Shown here one piece after another: positions 9,284 through 17,189 of a DNA stretch of 64,000 nt. The stretch is from assembly GCF_023277745.1 (NCBI RefSeq), contig NZ_CP086322.1:8122001-8186000 (forward strand). The letters are read 5' to 3'. Every line of letters starts with the position of its first letter. Position 1 is the stretch's first letter. This DNA is from Streptomyces halobius (GTDB lineage: Bacteria > Actinomycetota > Actinomycetes > Streptomycetales > Streptomycetaceae). The notes under the pieces are model-generated. The model was not told the DNA's origin. It saw nothing but the letters and a program-made list of their open reading frames with translations, and ran no database searches. Made by a program: the position numbers and the translations under genes.

Positions 9284-9375
9284 CCTGCCCGTTTCTGCCC
9301 GCCTGAGGTTTATAGCAACCGTACGAGCGCGGACCACTGCCCGTAAGAGCAAAAAAGACGACCGCTTCTGCCCGC
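9284..9375. promoter_or_regulatory. Direct repeats of CTGCCCG upstream of the DeoR regulator
   Basis: The promoter gap contains CTGCCCGTTTCTGCCCG at about 9285-9301, ACTGCCCG at 9336-9343 and CTTCTGCCCGC at 9365-9375. The outer TTCTGCCCG copies are about 74 bases apart, close to seven helical turns. Repeated short elements are usual for DeoR/GlpR operators, so these are candidate autoregulatory sites. Confidence 0.4.
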
Positions 9376-9486
9376 TTCGGAACCCGCTCGACCAGGCCGA
9401 AGCCTCCCAGCGGTGCCCGTACCACCCTCCGCAACGGCCCGACCGCCTGCCCGCCCCGATGGAAAAGGGCGCTTACTCTGGACGCC

Positions 9487-9894
9487 ATGAGCTCGGAAAT
9501 GCGGTCGTTGGCGGTCACTGCGATCGTGCAGGAGGAAGAGTGCGCGGTCCTGCGGGTCAGCGGGGAACTGGACCTCCGCACCGAGCAGACGTTCCTCGAC
9601 GAGGCCCGGTCGGTCGTCTCGGCCGGCCATCGCTTCCTCGTGCTCGACCTGACCGCACTGCGCTTCTGCGACTCCCGGGGCCTGAGCTGTCTGCTCGCCC
9701 TCGAATGGCTCTGCCGGCGCCTGGAGGGCCGGCTGCTGCTGGCCTCGCTCGGCGTACGGATGCTGCGCCTGCTGGTCGGCACCCAGTCCCTCGGCGTCTT
9801 CGCGTGCTTCCCCACCGTCGGCCACGCCCTCGCCGCCGTCCCCGACGCCGTCCGCCCGGCCTGGCCGCCGAAGGCGGAGGGGCCGTCCGTGTGA
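9487..9894 (+). CDS. STAS-domain anti-sigma-factor antagonist
   Basis: A 135-residue STAS protein like SpoIIAA, RsbV and BldG. The core is AVLRVSGELDLRTEQTF, then VLDLTALRFCDSRGLSCLLAL, in which the Ser of DSRG is the expected phosphorylation site. Such proteins bind an anti-sigma factor/kinase when unphosphorylated. No partner gene lies next to it. Its stop is only ten bases from the convergent sialidase stop. Confidence 0.93.
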   Translation: MSSEMRSLAVTAIVQEEECAVLRVSGELDLRTEQTFLDEARSVVSAGHRFLVLDLTALRFCDSRGLSCLLALEWLCRRLEGRLLLASLGVRMLRLLVGTQSLGVFACFPTVGHALAAVPDAVRPAWPPKAEGPSV

Positions 9895-9903
9895 CAGGGT
9901 TCG

Positions 9904-11094
9904 TCATCGGGGTGACGACGGCGCGACCGGGCAGCGCATCGCTCCCAGCCACTCACCATCGAACCGAACAAAAGTGATCTTCTTGTACGGGCCGGACTCG
10001 TAGAGCAGCCCGAAGGTCCCGTCCTTCAGCCGGGTCAGCGTCGAGTAGGCCGACGGACCCGGAGCGACGACCCGGGAGACCGGCCAGCTCCGCCCGTCGT
10101 CGCAGGACAACCGGACGGTGAGGTTCTCGCGTGCCGTCGTGCTCGCCGTATTGCTGAACAGCAGCCAGTGGGCCCGCGCGCGGTCCGGCCGCGCCGTCGG
10201 GTCGTAGCGCAGGATCGCCGCGTTGTTGACCGGGTCGATCAGCGTGCCGTCCGCGACCGGTGTGCCGTAGCTCAGCCCGCCGTCCCGCGAAAAGGCCACC
10301 AGCCGCTTCTTGGTGCTGGACGTGCGGCTGTTGAGCATCACCCGGCCATCGGCCAGCTCCACCGTCTTGTTCTCGTCCATCAGCGGCCCGACCGGCTCCC
10401 CCAGACGCCAGCTCTCGCCGTGGTCGTCGCTGTACGCGCTGGCCGCCCACATACTGCCGTCGGCCTTCCGGAACGCGTACTGCTGCAGCAGCCGGCCGGT
10501 GGACAGCTGGATACCGGTGCCGGACGACGCGAAGATGCCGTGCCAGGACGGGTCCTTGAGGTCCTTCGTGATGCGCCGGTTCCGCCAGCTGCGGCCACCG
10601 TCGTCCGAATAGCTGTAGTCGGTGTGCAGGATGCTGGTGCTGTCATGCGCATTGCCCGCACCCGCGTTGGCGAAGCCGATGCCGTTGGGAGCGTACGCGT
10701 GAAAGAGGAAGACCCGGCCGGTGCCCCTGTCGACCACCAGGCTCGGGTCACCCGCGCCCGCACCCCCGTCGTAGTCGACCACCGCCCGGGGGGCGCTCCA
10801 GGTCCGTCCGTTGTCGGTACTGCGCCGCACCATCACATCCACATCGCCGGGCAGATCGGCCGCGCTGTCATTGCGCCGGTCGTAGGCCGCGAGGAGGGCG
10901 CCGTCGGGGAGGGTGGTGAGGGCTGGGATCCGATAGGTGTGCGCGCCCTGGCCGGAGAGCGCCAGGGCGCGCGATTCGAACAGGGGGTGCGCTGCGCGCG
11001 GCTCGACGGCGGGTGCGGCGGGCAGGCTGGCGCCTGAGGCCACGAGCAGGGCCGCCAGTGCAAGGGGGTGGACGGGATTCACCTGTACCTCCAT
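9904..11094 (-). CDS. Secreted exo-alpha-sialidase (neuraminidase, GH33-like)
   Basis: A 396-residue enzyme predicted to release terminal sialic acids outside the cell. The N-terminus after ATG 11094 is a signal peptide (hydrophobic LALAALLVASGASLPAAPA). The arginine-triad RIP motif is TYRIPAL (residues ~54-59), and five Asp-box-like repeats follow: STDNGRTW, SDDGGRSW, SDDHGESW, SRDGGLSY and SCDDGRSW. No carbohydrate-binding module is present. The frame stays open upstream to 11502, but that region is repeat DNA (11197-11745). No sialic-acid catabolism genes are nearby. Confidence 0.93.
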   Translation of the reverse strand: MEVQVNPVHPLALAALLVASGASLPAAPAVEPRAAHPLFESRALALSGQGAHTYRIPALTTLPDGALLAAYDRRNDSAADLPGDVDVMVRRSTDNGRTWSAPRAVVDYDGGAGAGDPSLVVDRGTGRVFLFHAYAPNGIGFANAGAGNAHDSTSILHTDYSYSDDGGRSWRNRRITKDLKDPSWHGIFASSGTGIQLSTGRLLQQYAFRKADGSMWAASAYSDDHGESWRLGEPVGPLMDENKTVELADGRVMLNSRTSSTKKRLVAFSRDGGLSYGTPVADGTLIDPVNNAAILRYDPTARPDRARAHWLLFSNTASTTARENLTVRLSCDDGRSWPVSRVVAPGPSAYSTLTRLKDGTFGLLYESGPYKKITFVRFDGEWLGAMRCPVAPSSPR

Positions 11095-11735
11095 GCCCCC
11101 ACGCGTCTGTGGCTGCATCTTTCCTGAGGGCGGGGGTGACCGCACGCGGGAGGGGCTGCGCTGCGCGTGGCCTTGCCGCCTGGTTGCTCGTCGTCGTCGG
11201 CCGTCCGGCCGTAGGGGTCGCCTGCGGCCGGCTGCGCCCCACGTTGTCGGCCGTCCCGCCGTGGGGGTTCGCCTGCGGCGGGCTTGCGCCGACGTTTCGG
11301 CTGTCCCGCCGTGGAGGTTTGTCGCCGTTGCGCCTGCGGCGGGCGTGGGTCTTCCGGGTGCGGTGACGGGCCTCCGGACTCCGTCCTGCGGCCCGTCCCC
11401 TCCCGACGGTGGAGGGAAGAGGGGTAGTGGGGCACAAGTGGTCCGCCAGACGTCTGTGATCACGTCCACAAGATGGACATGACCGACTACGTGTACCCCC
11501 ACCGTCTATTCCCCACCCCCTCGGGAGGTGCCGGACCGCAGGGCGGAGTCCGGAGGTCCGGCACCGCTGCCGAACAGCCCCGCGTAGCGGCAACCAGCTC
11601 GCCGCAGGCGCAACGGCGGGACGGCCAAAGCGTCGGCTCAGGCCAAGCGCAGCGGACGCCCGCCGCAGGCGCAACGGCGGGACGGCCGACAACGTGGGGC
11701 GCAGGCAACGCGCAGCGGACAGCCGAAAACGGCGC
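11095..11735. other. Non-coding repeat-rich gap
   Basis: No gene is supported. The gap between the starts/ends of the flanking minus-strand genes is filled mainly by the composite inverted-repeat element at 11197-11745. Reading frames across it are G+C-driven artefacts. Confidence 0.6.
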
Positions 11736-11745
11736 TCAGCCAAGG
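11197..11745. repeat. Composite inverted-repeat element, copy A
   Basis: Left side: about three ~50-bp tandem units, each running GTCGGCYGTCCCGCCGT then a GCCTGCGGCGGGC segment. Core: inverted arms CCTCCGGACTCCGTCCTGCGG (11371-11391) and 11536-11556, complementary with one mismatch, then CTCCCGA / TCGGGAG further in, around a ~100-base centre with CGTGTACCCCC. Right side: the tandem units return in reverse complement (GCAACGGCGGGACGGCC, CCGCCGCAGGCGCAAC). The same order recurs at 58100-58595 and, as a right half only, at 22708-22945. No transposase or open frame is carried. Confidence 0.8.
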
Positions 11746-12485
11746 TCGAGGCCAAGATCCCGCACCAATGTGGGGGACGGCCGCGGAATCTCCCCGAAGT
11801 CCTCGTCGTCGCTGTCCACCACCAGCCGGTTGATCACGTTCTCCAGGGCGGCGGGCAGCGTCGGGGCGAGTCCGCTGTGCCACTGGACGAGGAGGTTGTG
11901 CCGGGCGGCGTCCGGCAGCAGCTGCTTCTCGTCGAACGCGTTCACCGCCCGGTGCTCCTCATCGGGCGCGTGTGCGGCCTGCTCGCGCCAGTAGGCGGCG
12001 TCACGGTGCTCGCTGTTGCGGCGGTGCGCGAGATACAGGCAGTAGGCGGCGGTCCGGCTGTCGGCGCCCGCGCCGAAGTGCCACCAGAACTGTGCCGCGT
12101 CGTACCGCCCGGTGATGTGCAGCAGACATGCGAAGACCAGGGCGCCCTCGGGGTCGATGTGGTGGTCGTCGACCAGCCGTTCGAGGCTCGCGGCGGCGGC
12201 CGCGGCATTGACGACCAGCGCGCAGGCGAGTTCGAGTTCGTGGGTCGCCTCGTCGCGGGCGCTCGGGTAGGAGCTGGGCGCGCCGTGGTCCGCGCGGACC
12301 GCCGTCGGGCCGTCCGCTCCCCACCCCGCGCCGGGGGGATCGTCGAAGCAGCCGAGGCCGTCGAGCGCTCCTTCGTCGTCGAGGTCGCCGAAGGCGGCGA
12401 GGCCGTCGATGCCGGCGACGTCGGCAGCGGCGCTGAGCAGCGTCTCGACCGTGTCCCGGCGGTCCGTGTGATGGGCGTACGTCAT
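11736..12485 (-). CDS. Hypothetical helical protein coupled to the sigma-like gene
   Basis: A 249-residue protein without recognised catalytic motifs. The first ~85 residues are acidic and variable. The rest is helix-rich and repeat-like (ELELACALVVNAAAAAASLERL, PEGALVFACLLHITGRYDAAQFWWHF, AAYCLYLAHRRNSEHRDAAYW), reminiscent of a degenerate TPR array. Its ATG at 12485 overlaps the stop of the upstream sigma-factor-like gene by four bases (12482-12485), so the two are translationally coupled. It could be an anti-sigma or accessory protein; that is inference from position only. The 3' end adjoins repeat element A. Confidence 0.75.
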   Translation of the reverse strand: MTYAHHTDRRDTVETLLSAAADVAGIDGLAAFGDLDDEGALDGLGCFDDPPGAGWGADGPTAVRADHGAPSSYPSARDEATHELELACALVVNAAAAAASLERLVDDHHIDPEGALVFACLLHITGRYDAAQFWWHFGAGADSRTAAYCLYLAHRRNSEHRDAAYWREQAAHAPDEEHRAVNAFDEKQLLPDAARHNLLVQWHSGLAPTLPAALENVINRLVVDSDDEDFGEIPRPSPTLVRDLGLDLG

Positions 12486-13237
12486 GGTCTGTTCCCCCTA
12501 GTGGTTCCTTGATCGATACCGAGCGCGGCGGCGAGCTTGCGCTTGCCCCGGCTGGCATGGGAGCGGACGGTGGCTTCGTCCACGCCGAGAAGTGCCGCTA
12601 TCTGCCCGTCGCCGTATCCGATGACATGCCGCAGCACGATCACATCGCACTGCCGCTCCGGGAGCCGCGAGATGGCCGCGTAGAGCCCCAACTGGCTTTC
12701 CAGCAGGGCGAATTGCTGCTGGCATTCCCGCAGCAGGGCCTGGGTGACGACGGCGAAGGCGGCGGTTTCGGTGAGGGCGGTGGGCTGTTGGTGGTCGTAC
12801 AGCCACTCCACCACGCACTCCTTGAGCACCGACCAGGCGAACGCCTCGACCGAGGCCTGGCGCAGCGCGTGCGGCCAGAGGTGGTACAGCCGGCGGTAGG
12901 CGGCGCGGGTGACCTCGCGGGCCGACGCCTTGCTGCCGGTGTGCAGATAGGCGTAGGTCAGCCACTTCCGGGAGTGCGTCGTGTGGAAAGCCTCGAAGGT
13001 TATCCACAAGTGATGGCTCGACGGGTGGTGAGGTGACGCGTGGTCGGGTGACGCGTGGTGAGGTGACGGATGGTGACTGGATGGGTAGTGGGATGACGGG
13101 TGGTGACCGGGCGGGGCGTGCGACGACGCGTGGTGACGGGGTGAGGGGCGACCGGGTGGGCCGGACCGCTCCGATCCCGTACGGTCGGGCTGCGACGGCG
13201 GTGCCTGGGCCGCGCGGGAGGTGCCGTACCGCGTCAT
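12482..13237 (-). CDS. Sigma-70 family RNA polymerase sigma factor-like protein with His-rich N-terminus
   Basis: The C-terminal ~170 residues look like an ECF-type sigma factor. A region-2-like part includes FEAFHTTHSRKWLTYAY, and a sigma-4 helix-turn-helix includes RLPERQCDVIVLRHVIGYGD and GVDEATVRSHASRGKRKL. With ATG 13237 (GAGGGA upstream) the protein is 251 residues and carries a ~75-residue His/Ser/Pro-rich extension (repeats such as HHPSSHH, HHASPDH). A TTG at 13009 would give a normal ECF length of about 175 residues but has no good ribosome-binding site. The downstream gene overlaps by four bases. The start is uncertain; family assignment is good. Confidence 0.8.
   Translation of the reverse strand: MTRYGTSRAAQAPPSQPDRTGSERSGPPGRPSPRHHASSHAPPGHHPSSHYPSSHHPSPHHASPDHASPHHPSSHHLWITFEAFHTTHSRKWLTYAYLHTGSKASAREVTRAAYRRLYHLWPHALRQASVEAFAWSVLKECVVEWLYDHQQPTALTETAAFAVVTQALLRECQQQFALLESQLGLYAAISRLPERQCDVIVLRHVIGYGDGQIAALLGVDEATVRSHASRGKRKLAAALGIDQGTTRGNRP
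13020..13160. repeat. Degenerate G/T-rich short tandem repeats
   Basis: Short repeated words such as GACGCGTGGT, GAGGTGACG, GGTGACTGG and GATGACGGGTGG fill this stretch on the plus strand. On the minus strand they encode the His/Ser/Pro-rich N-terminus if the sigma-like gene starts at 13237. A similar tract occurs at 16880-16965. Confidence 0.6.
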
Positions 13238-13870
13238 GCCGGTCCCTCACCACCGCGGAGGCCGCGGGGCCGGGGCTGGGACGCGCTGCCAGGAGTGTCA
13301 CGTGGAGAGGGGAGCCGCCGTGGGCGGGGAATGCACAGCCGCCGTGGATCGGCGCCGCCACGACATGGGCCCGGGTGGATCCGCCGGACCGGACCTAAGT
13401 CCTTGGGGATGACGCGCGCCTCCGCGCACGTCGGCAGGATGCGGTCCCGGTCTGTGCTCACGAGCCGTCCTCGTTCCGTTCGCCGTGCACCGCCGCCGGG
13501 CGTCGGGAGCACCGGCGGCAGGAGGACGGTTTGTCCTCCCTACCAATGAACCGGAAAGAGAGCCTCTTTGTGGCACCCGGCCGCAAGAAATCTTCCTCTG
13601 CGTATTCATATGACTACCCGTGACCCGGGCATAGTCAGGACTTTCGGCTGTGGGCCCCGGTACCGACCGGCGTATGCGCCCGCCTTGCGCGCCGTCCGGC
13701 ACGCGCCGGGGCGCCGGGTGTTGTTCCGCATGATCCGCACCGCAGGGGGAAGTGCACCAACAGCCCGGCGGGCGACGGCGTACGGCGTGCCGCGGGGCGC
13801 ACGCGGAACGCCGGCGGCAGCCGGAACGGCGGCCGGCGGGCGGCACGCGCTACTGGGGAGGCAGAGCACG
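13238..13870. other. Intergenic region between divergent sigma-like and methyltransferase genes
   Basis: No convincing gene. A small hairpin with arms GGAGGAC (13521-13527) and GTCCTCC (13533-13539) is present, followed by a relatively AT-rich stretch (about 13540-13625) that is the likeliest place for promoters of the downstream methyltransferase. The long open frame extending upstream of 13871 lacks coding character. Confidence 0.45.
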
Positions 13871-14689
13871 ATGAGCGACACCGAGCCCGTGGTGGACCTG
13901 CGGCTCGACCGGGCCCACTCGTCCCGGATCTATGACTACATGCTCGGCGGCAAGACCAACTTCCTCGCCGACCGGATGGCCGCCGGAAGCGTGCTGAGCG
14001 TCTTCCCGGCCGCCCTGGCCGCCGCCCGCATCAACCGGGAGTTCATGCACCGCGCCACCCGCTTCCTCGCGGAGTCCGGGATGCGGCAGTACCTCGACAT
14101 CGGCACCGGCATCCCCACCCCGCCGAATCTCCACGACATCGCTCAGGGAATCGTCCCCGACGCCCGGGTGCTCTACACCGACAACGACCCGATCGTCCTC
14201 GCGCATGCGGCCGCCCTGCTGCGCGGCACTCCCGAGGGCCGCACCGCGTACCTCCAGGCCGATGTCAACGACCCCGCGAGCATCCTTGAGTCGCCCCGGC
14301 TCCTCGACACCCTCGACCTCGGCCGGCCGGTCGTTCTGAGTCTGAACGCCCTGATGCACTTCGTCACCGACGACGGCCGGGACCACGCCCACACCATCGT
14401 CGAGACCCTCAAGGACGCGCTGCCCAGTGGCAGTGTCCTGGCCATGACGCATGCCACGCCGGACGTCGATCCGGAGGTGATGCGCAAGATCATCAACATC
14501 TACCGTGACGCCGGCACCGCCCTCCAGTTCCGCTCCCGCGCGGAGTTCCTCCGCTTCTTCGACGGCTGGGAACTGCTGGAGCCGGGCATCACCCTCTCCC
14601 ACCAGTGGCGCCCCGACCACCCGGAGGACGCCACCCACGTCACGGACGCCGAGGCCGGCTGCTACGCGGGGGTGGCCCGTAAGCCGTGA
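13871..14689 (+). CDS. S-adenosylmethionine-dependent methyltransferase, DUF574 type
   Basis: A 272-residue protein of the actinobacterial SAM-methyltransferase family formerly called DUF574. It begins with the hallmark DLRLDRAHSSRIYDYMLGGKTNF. The SAM-binding motif is YLDIGTGIPTPPN (near residue 77), followed by YTDNDPIVLAHA and LQADVNDP. The ATG at 13871 has GGGGAGG nine bases upstream. These proteins are abundant in Streptomyces and have no established substrate. It stands alone, convergent with dhaM. Confidence 0.93.
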   Translation: MSDTEPVVDLRLDRAHSSRIYDYMLGGKTNFLADRMAAGSVLSVFPAALAAARINREFMHRATRFLAESGMRQYLDIGTGIPTPPNLHDIAQGIVPDARVLYTDNDPIVLAHAAALLRGTPEGRTAYLQADVNDPASILESPRLLDTLDLGRPVVLSLNALMHFVTDDGRDHAHTIVETLKDALPSGSVLAMTHATPDVDPEVMRKIINIYRDAGTALQFRSRAEFLRFFDGWELLEPGITLSHQWRPDHPEDATHVTDAEAGCYAGVARKP

Positions 14690-14713
14690 CGCTGGGGGCG
14701 GCTCGCTCCGGGC

Positions 14714-15148
14714 TCACTCCTTGCGGTAGCCGTACGCCTCCTCGGCCGCCGCCGCGACCGCGGTCAGGTCCGCGCCGGCCGAGGCGGTGACGACGGCGGC
14801 CACCGCGCCCTCCACGAACGGTGCGTCCACCAGCTGTGCGCTCCCGGGGAGTTCATCCCCCTCGGCGATCAGGGCCTTGACGGTCAGCACGGCGCTGCCG
14901 AGGTCGGCCAGCAGCGCCACGCCCGCACCGCGGTCGACCCTCCGCGCCGCCTCCGCGATCAGCTCCGCGCTCGTGCCGAACCCCCCGTCCGGCGTACCGC
15001 CCGCGGCGGCGATCGGTGCCTCCGCGCCGCCGCCGGCCAGCCCGACGGCCAGCTCCGCGACCGACTCGGCGACCGGCCCGCTGTGCGATACCAGTACGAT
15101 CCCGACCAGGCCCGCCCCGCCGGCCACCGGCTCGTTCGCCGCGCTCAC
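14714..15148 (-). CDS. dhaM: Dihydroxyacetone kinase phosphotransfer subunit DhaM (EIIA-Man-like)
   Basis: A 144-residue single PTS EIIA domain of the mannose family. It passes phosphate from HPr to the ADP bound by DhaL. The phospho-histidine lies in VGIVLVSHSGPVAES (His near 22). It lacks the extra HPr/EI domains found in E. coli DhaM. The GTG start overlaps the dhaL stop by four bases (15145-15148). Last gene of dhaK-dhaL-dhaM. Confidence 0.93.
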   Translation of the reverse strand: MSAANEPVAGGAGLVGIVLVSHSGPVAESVAELAVGLAGGGAEAPIAAAGGTPDGGFGTSAELIAEAARRVDRGAGVALLADLGSAVLTVKALIAEGDELPGSAQLVDAPFVEGAVAAVVTASAGADLTAVAAAAEEAYGYRKE

Positions 15149-15753
15149 TTCGCCACCTCCGCCAGGGCCGCGAACAGCAGCGCCGAGGACGTCGCCCCCG
15201 GATCCTGATGCCCGATACTGCGTTCTCCCAGATAGCTTGCCCGGCCCTTCCTCGCCAGCATCGGTACGGTCGCCAGCGCGCCCCGCTCGGCGGCCTCGGC
15301 CGCGGCGTCGAAGGACACCGCCAGCGCCTCGACGCCCGGAGCCAGGGCGTCGAGCATCGTCTTGTCGCCGGGTGCCGCGCCGCCGAGCCGGGCCACCGCC
15401 TCCACCCCCGCCTGCAGACCCGCCCGCAGCTCCTCGGCGGTCACCTGCGGGGCCTCGCCGAGCCCCTTGCCGCTGCGCCGCAGCAGCGTCCCGTACAGCG
15501 GCCCGGACGCGCCGCCCACGGTCGAGATCAACTGCCGTCCGGCGGTGATCAGCACGGCACCGGGCGTGGCCGGCGGCTCCGTTTCCAGGGCCTTGACGAC
15601 GGCGGTGAATCCGCGCTGCATATTGCTGCCGTGGTCGGCGTCGCCGATGGCCGCGTCCAGCTCGGTGAGCCGGCCGGCCTCCCGGTCGACGGCCGCGGCC
15701 GACACCGTCATCCAGCGGACGATCAACGCGGCATCAAAGGCCGTTTTGGACAT
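15145..15753 (-). CDS. dhaL: Dihydroxyacetone kinase ADP-binding subunit DhaL
   Basis: A 202-residue DhaL subunit that holds ADP and Mg and phosphorylates dihydroxyacetone bound to DhaK. The Asp-rich metal site is ELDAAIGDADHGSNM (residues ~31-45), and GGASGPLYGT is the phosphate-binding loop. The start at 15753 is preferred over 15777 because GAGGAG lies seven bases upstream of it. It is separated from dhaK by about 70 bases and overlaps dhaM. Confidence 0.95.
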   Translation of the reverse strand: MSKTAFDAALIVRWMTVSAAAVDREAGRLTELDAAIGDADHGSNMQRGFTAVVKALETEPPATPGAVLITAGRQLISTVGGASGPLYGTLLRRSGKGLGEAPQVTAEELRAGLQAGVEAVARLGGAAPGDKTMLDALAPGVEALAVSFDAAAEAAERGALATVPMLARKGRASYLGERSIGHQDPGATSSALLFAALAEVAK

Positions 15754-15825
15754 GGGCTGCTCCTCTGGTTCGTTCACGATCGGGGAGGGAAAGGGGTCGA
15801 AGCGGGCGCGGGGACCCGTCCGGGA

Positions 15826-16818
15826 TCAGCGCCCCCAGCGCAGTGCGGGCGTCTCCACCGGCGCGTCCCACAGCCGCAGCAGCTCCCCGTCCACCTGGCA
15901 CAGCGTCACCGAGCAGCCCGCCATGTCCAGGGAGGTCACATAGTTGCCGACGAGCGTACGGGCCACCGCCGCCCGCCGCTCGTCGAGCACCCGGCGCACC
16001 TCCGCGGCGAAGCCGTACAGCTCCAGCAGCGGTGTCGCACCCATCCCGTTGACCAGCACCAGCACCGGCAGCCTCGGATCGAGGTCCTCCAGGATCGCGT
16101 GCACCGCGAAGTCCGCGATCTCGTGCGAGGTCATCATCGCCCGGCGTTCCCGCCCCGGCTCGCCATGGATACCGATCCCCAACTCCAGCTCACCGGCGGG
16201 CAGGTCGAAGGTCGGGCTGCCCTTGGCCGGTGTCGTACAGGCACTCAGTGCCACACCGAAGCTGCGCGAGTTCCCGACGACCTGCCGGGCCAGCGCCTCG
16301 ATGCGCTCCAGCGGCGCCCCCTCCTCGGCCGCGGCCCCCGCGATCTTCTCGACGAACAGCGTCGCGCCGGTGCCGCGCCGCCCGGCCGTGAACGTCGAGT
16401 CGATCACCGCCACATCGTCATTGACCAGCACACTGGCGACCTGCACGCCCTCGTCCTCCGCCAGCTCGGCCGCCATCTGGAAGTTGAGCACATCGCCGGT
16501 GTAGTTCTTCACGACGAACAGCACCCCCTTGCCGCTGTCCACGGCCGCCGCGGCACGCACCATCTGATCCGGCACGGGAGAGGTGAAGACCTCACCGGGG
16601 CAGGCGCCGTCCAGCATTCCGGGCCCGACGAACCCACCGTGCAGCGGCTCGTGCCCGCTGCCACCGCCGGACACCAGCCCCACTTTGCCGGCAACCGGCG
16701 CGTCCCGCCGCACGATCACCCGGTTCTCCGTGTCCACCACCAGATCGGGGTGCGCCGCCGCCATTCCGCGCAGCGCGTCCGTCACGACCGTCTCGGGGAC
16801 GTTGATCAGCATCTTCAT
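15826..16818 (-). CDS. dhaK: Dihydroxyacetone kinase substrate-binding subunit DhaK
   Basis: A 330-residue DhaK subunit. His218 in GIGIHGEPG is at the family's position for the hemiaminal link to dihydroxyacetone, and VSGGGSGHEPLHGGFVG and NYTGDVLNF are further conserved segments. The ATG at 16818 has a strong GGAGGTACC ribosome-binding site. It heads the dhaKLM operon, which produces dihydroxyacetone phosphate using PEP through the PTS. No glycerol dehydrogenase or DhaR/DhaS-type regulator is adjacent. Confidence 0.97.
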   Translation of the reverse strand: MKMLINVPETVVTDALRGMAAAHPDLVVDTENRVIVRRDAPVAGKVGLVSGGGSGHEPLHGGFVGPGMLDGACPGEVFTSPVPDQMVRAAAAVDSGKGVLFVVKNYTGDVLNFQMAAELAEDEGVQVASVLVNDDVAVIDSTFTAGRRGTGATLFVEKIAGAAAEEGAPLERIEALARQVVGNSRSFGVALSACTTPAKGSPTFDLPAGELELGIGIHGEPGRERRAMMTSHEIADFAVHAILEDLDPRLPVLVLVNGMGATPLLELYGFAAEVRRVLDERRAAVARTLVGNYVTSLDMAGCSVTLCQVDGELLRLWDAPVETPALRWGR

Positions 16819-17189
16819 CGGTACCTCCTGGCGAGATTGGCTGTTGGCTCCCTGACACGTGGTGTCCCGGGTCAGGTTGGCGCGATGACGGGCGGTGGGT
16901 GGTGGATGACGCGTGGCGGGTGACAAGTGGTGGTTGGCGGGTGGTGGACGGGGAGGGCGGATGACTATTGATCTTGGCGTTTTCCGGTGGTCCGAAACGG
17001 GGTTGGCGGGTCCAGTATCGGCCGTGAGGGCACCGGCGGGATCGCTCGTGCTGGCTGTCGTCGCGCGGGGCCCAGTGGCGCGGCACCCGCCGTCCCACCA
17101 CCCGCGCGGCCCAGCGAGAACGACGTCCGAACGGTACGTCGAAAACGATGGCCGATAGGGCTCGCCCCGGAGCGGGCAGGGATGCGGGC
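16819..17189. other. Intergenic promoter region between dhaK and the DUF72 gene
   Basis: Divergent spacing of about 370 bases, expected to hold both promoters. It contains a G/T-rich degenerate tract at 16880-16965 and an AT-richer stretch around 16960-16985. No gene is supported. Confidence 0.45.
16880..16965. repeat. Degenerate G/T-rich short repeats, second tract
   Basis: Words such as GGATGACGCGTGGCGGGTG, GACAAGTGGTGG and GGCGGGTGGTGGACG resemble the tract at 13020-13160 and share the TGACGCGTGG unit. It is non-coding here. Confidence 0.5.

Noticed and set aside
10937..11502. Frames through the sialidase start and repeat element A
   Set aside because: They run through non-coding inverted repeats; the sialidase signal peptide fixes the start at 11094.
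11197..11745. Element A considered as an insertion sequence
   Set aside because: No transposase frame or terminal repeats with target duplication could be recognised.
13020..13160. Repeat tract considered as a CRISPR array
   Set aside because: The units are short, degenerate and contiguous without unique spacers of constant length, and no cas genes are present.
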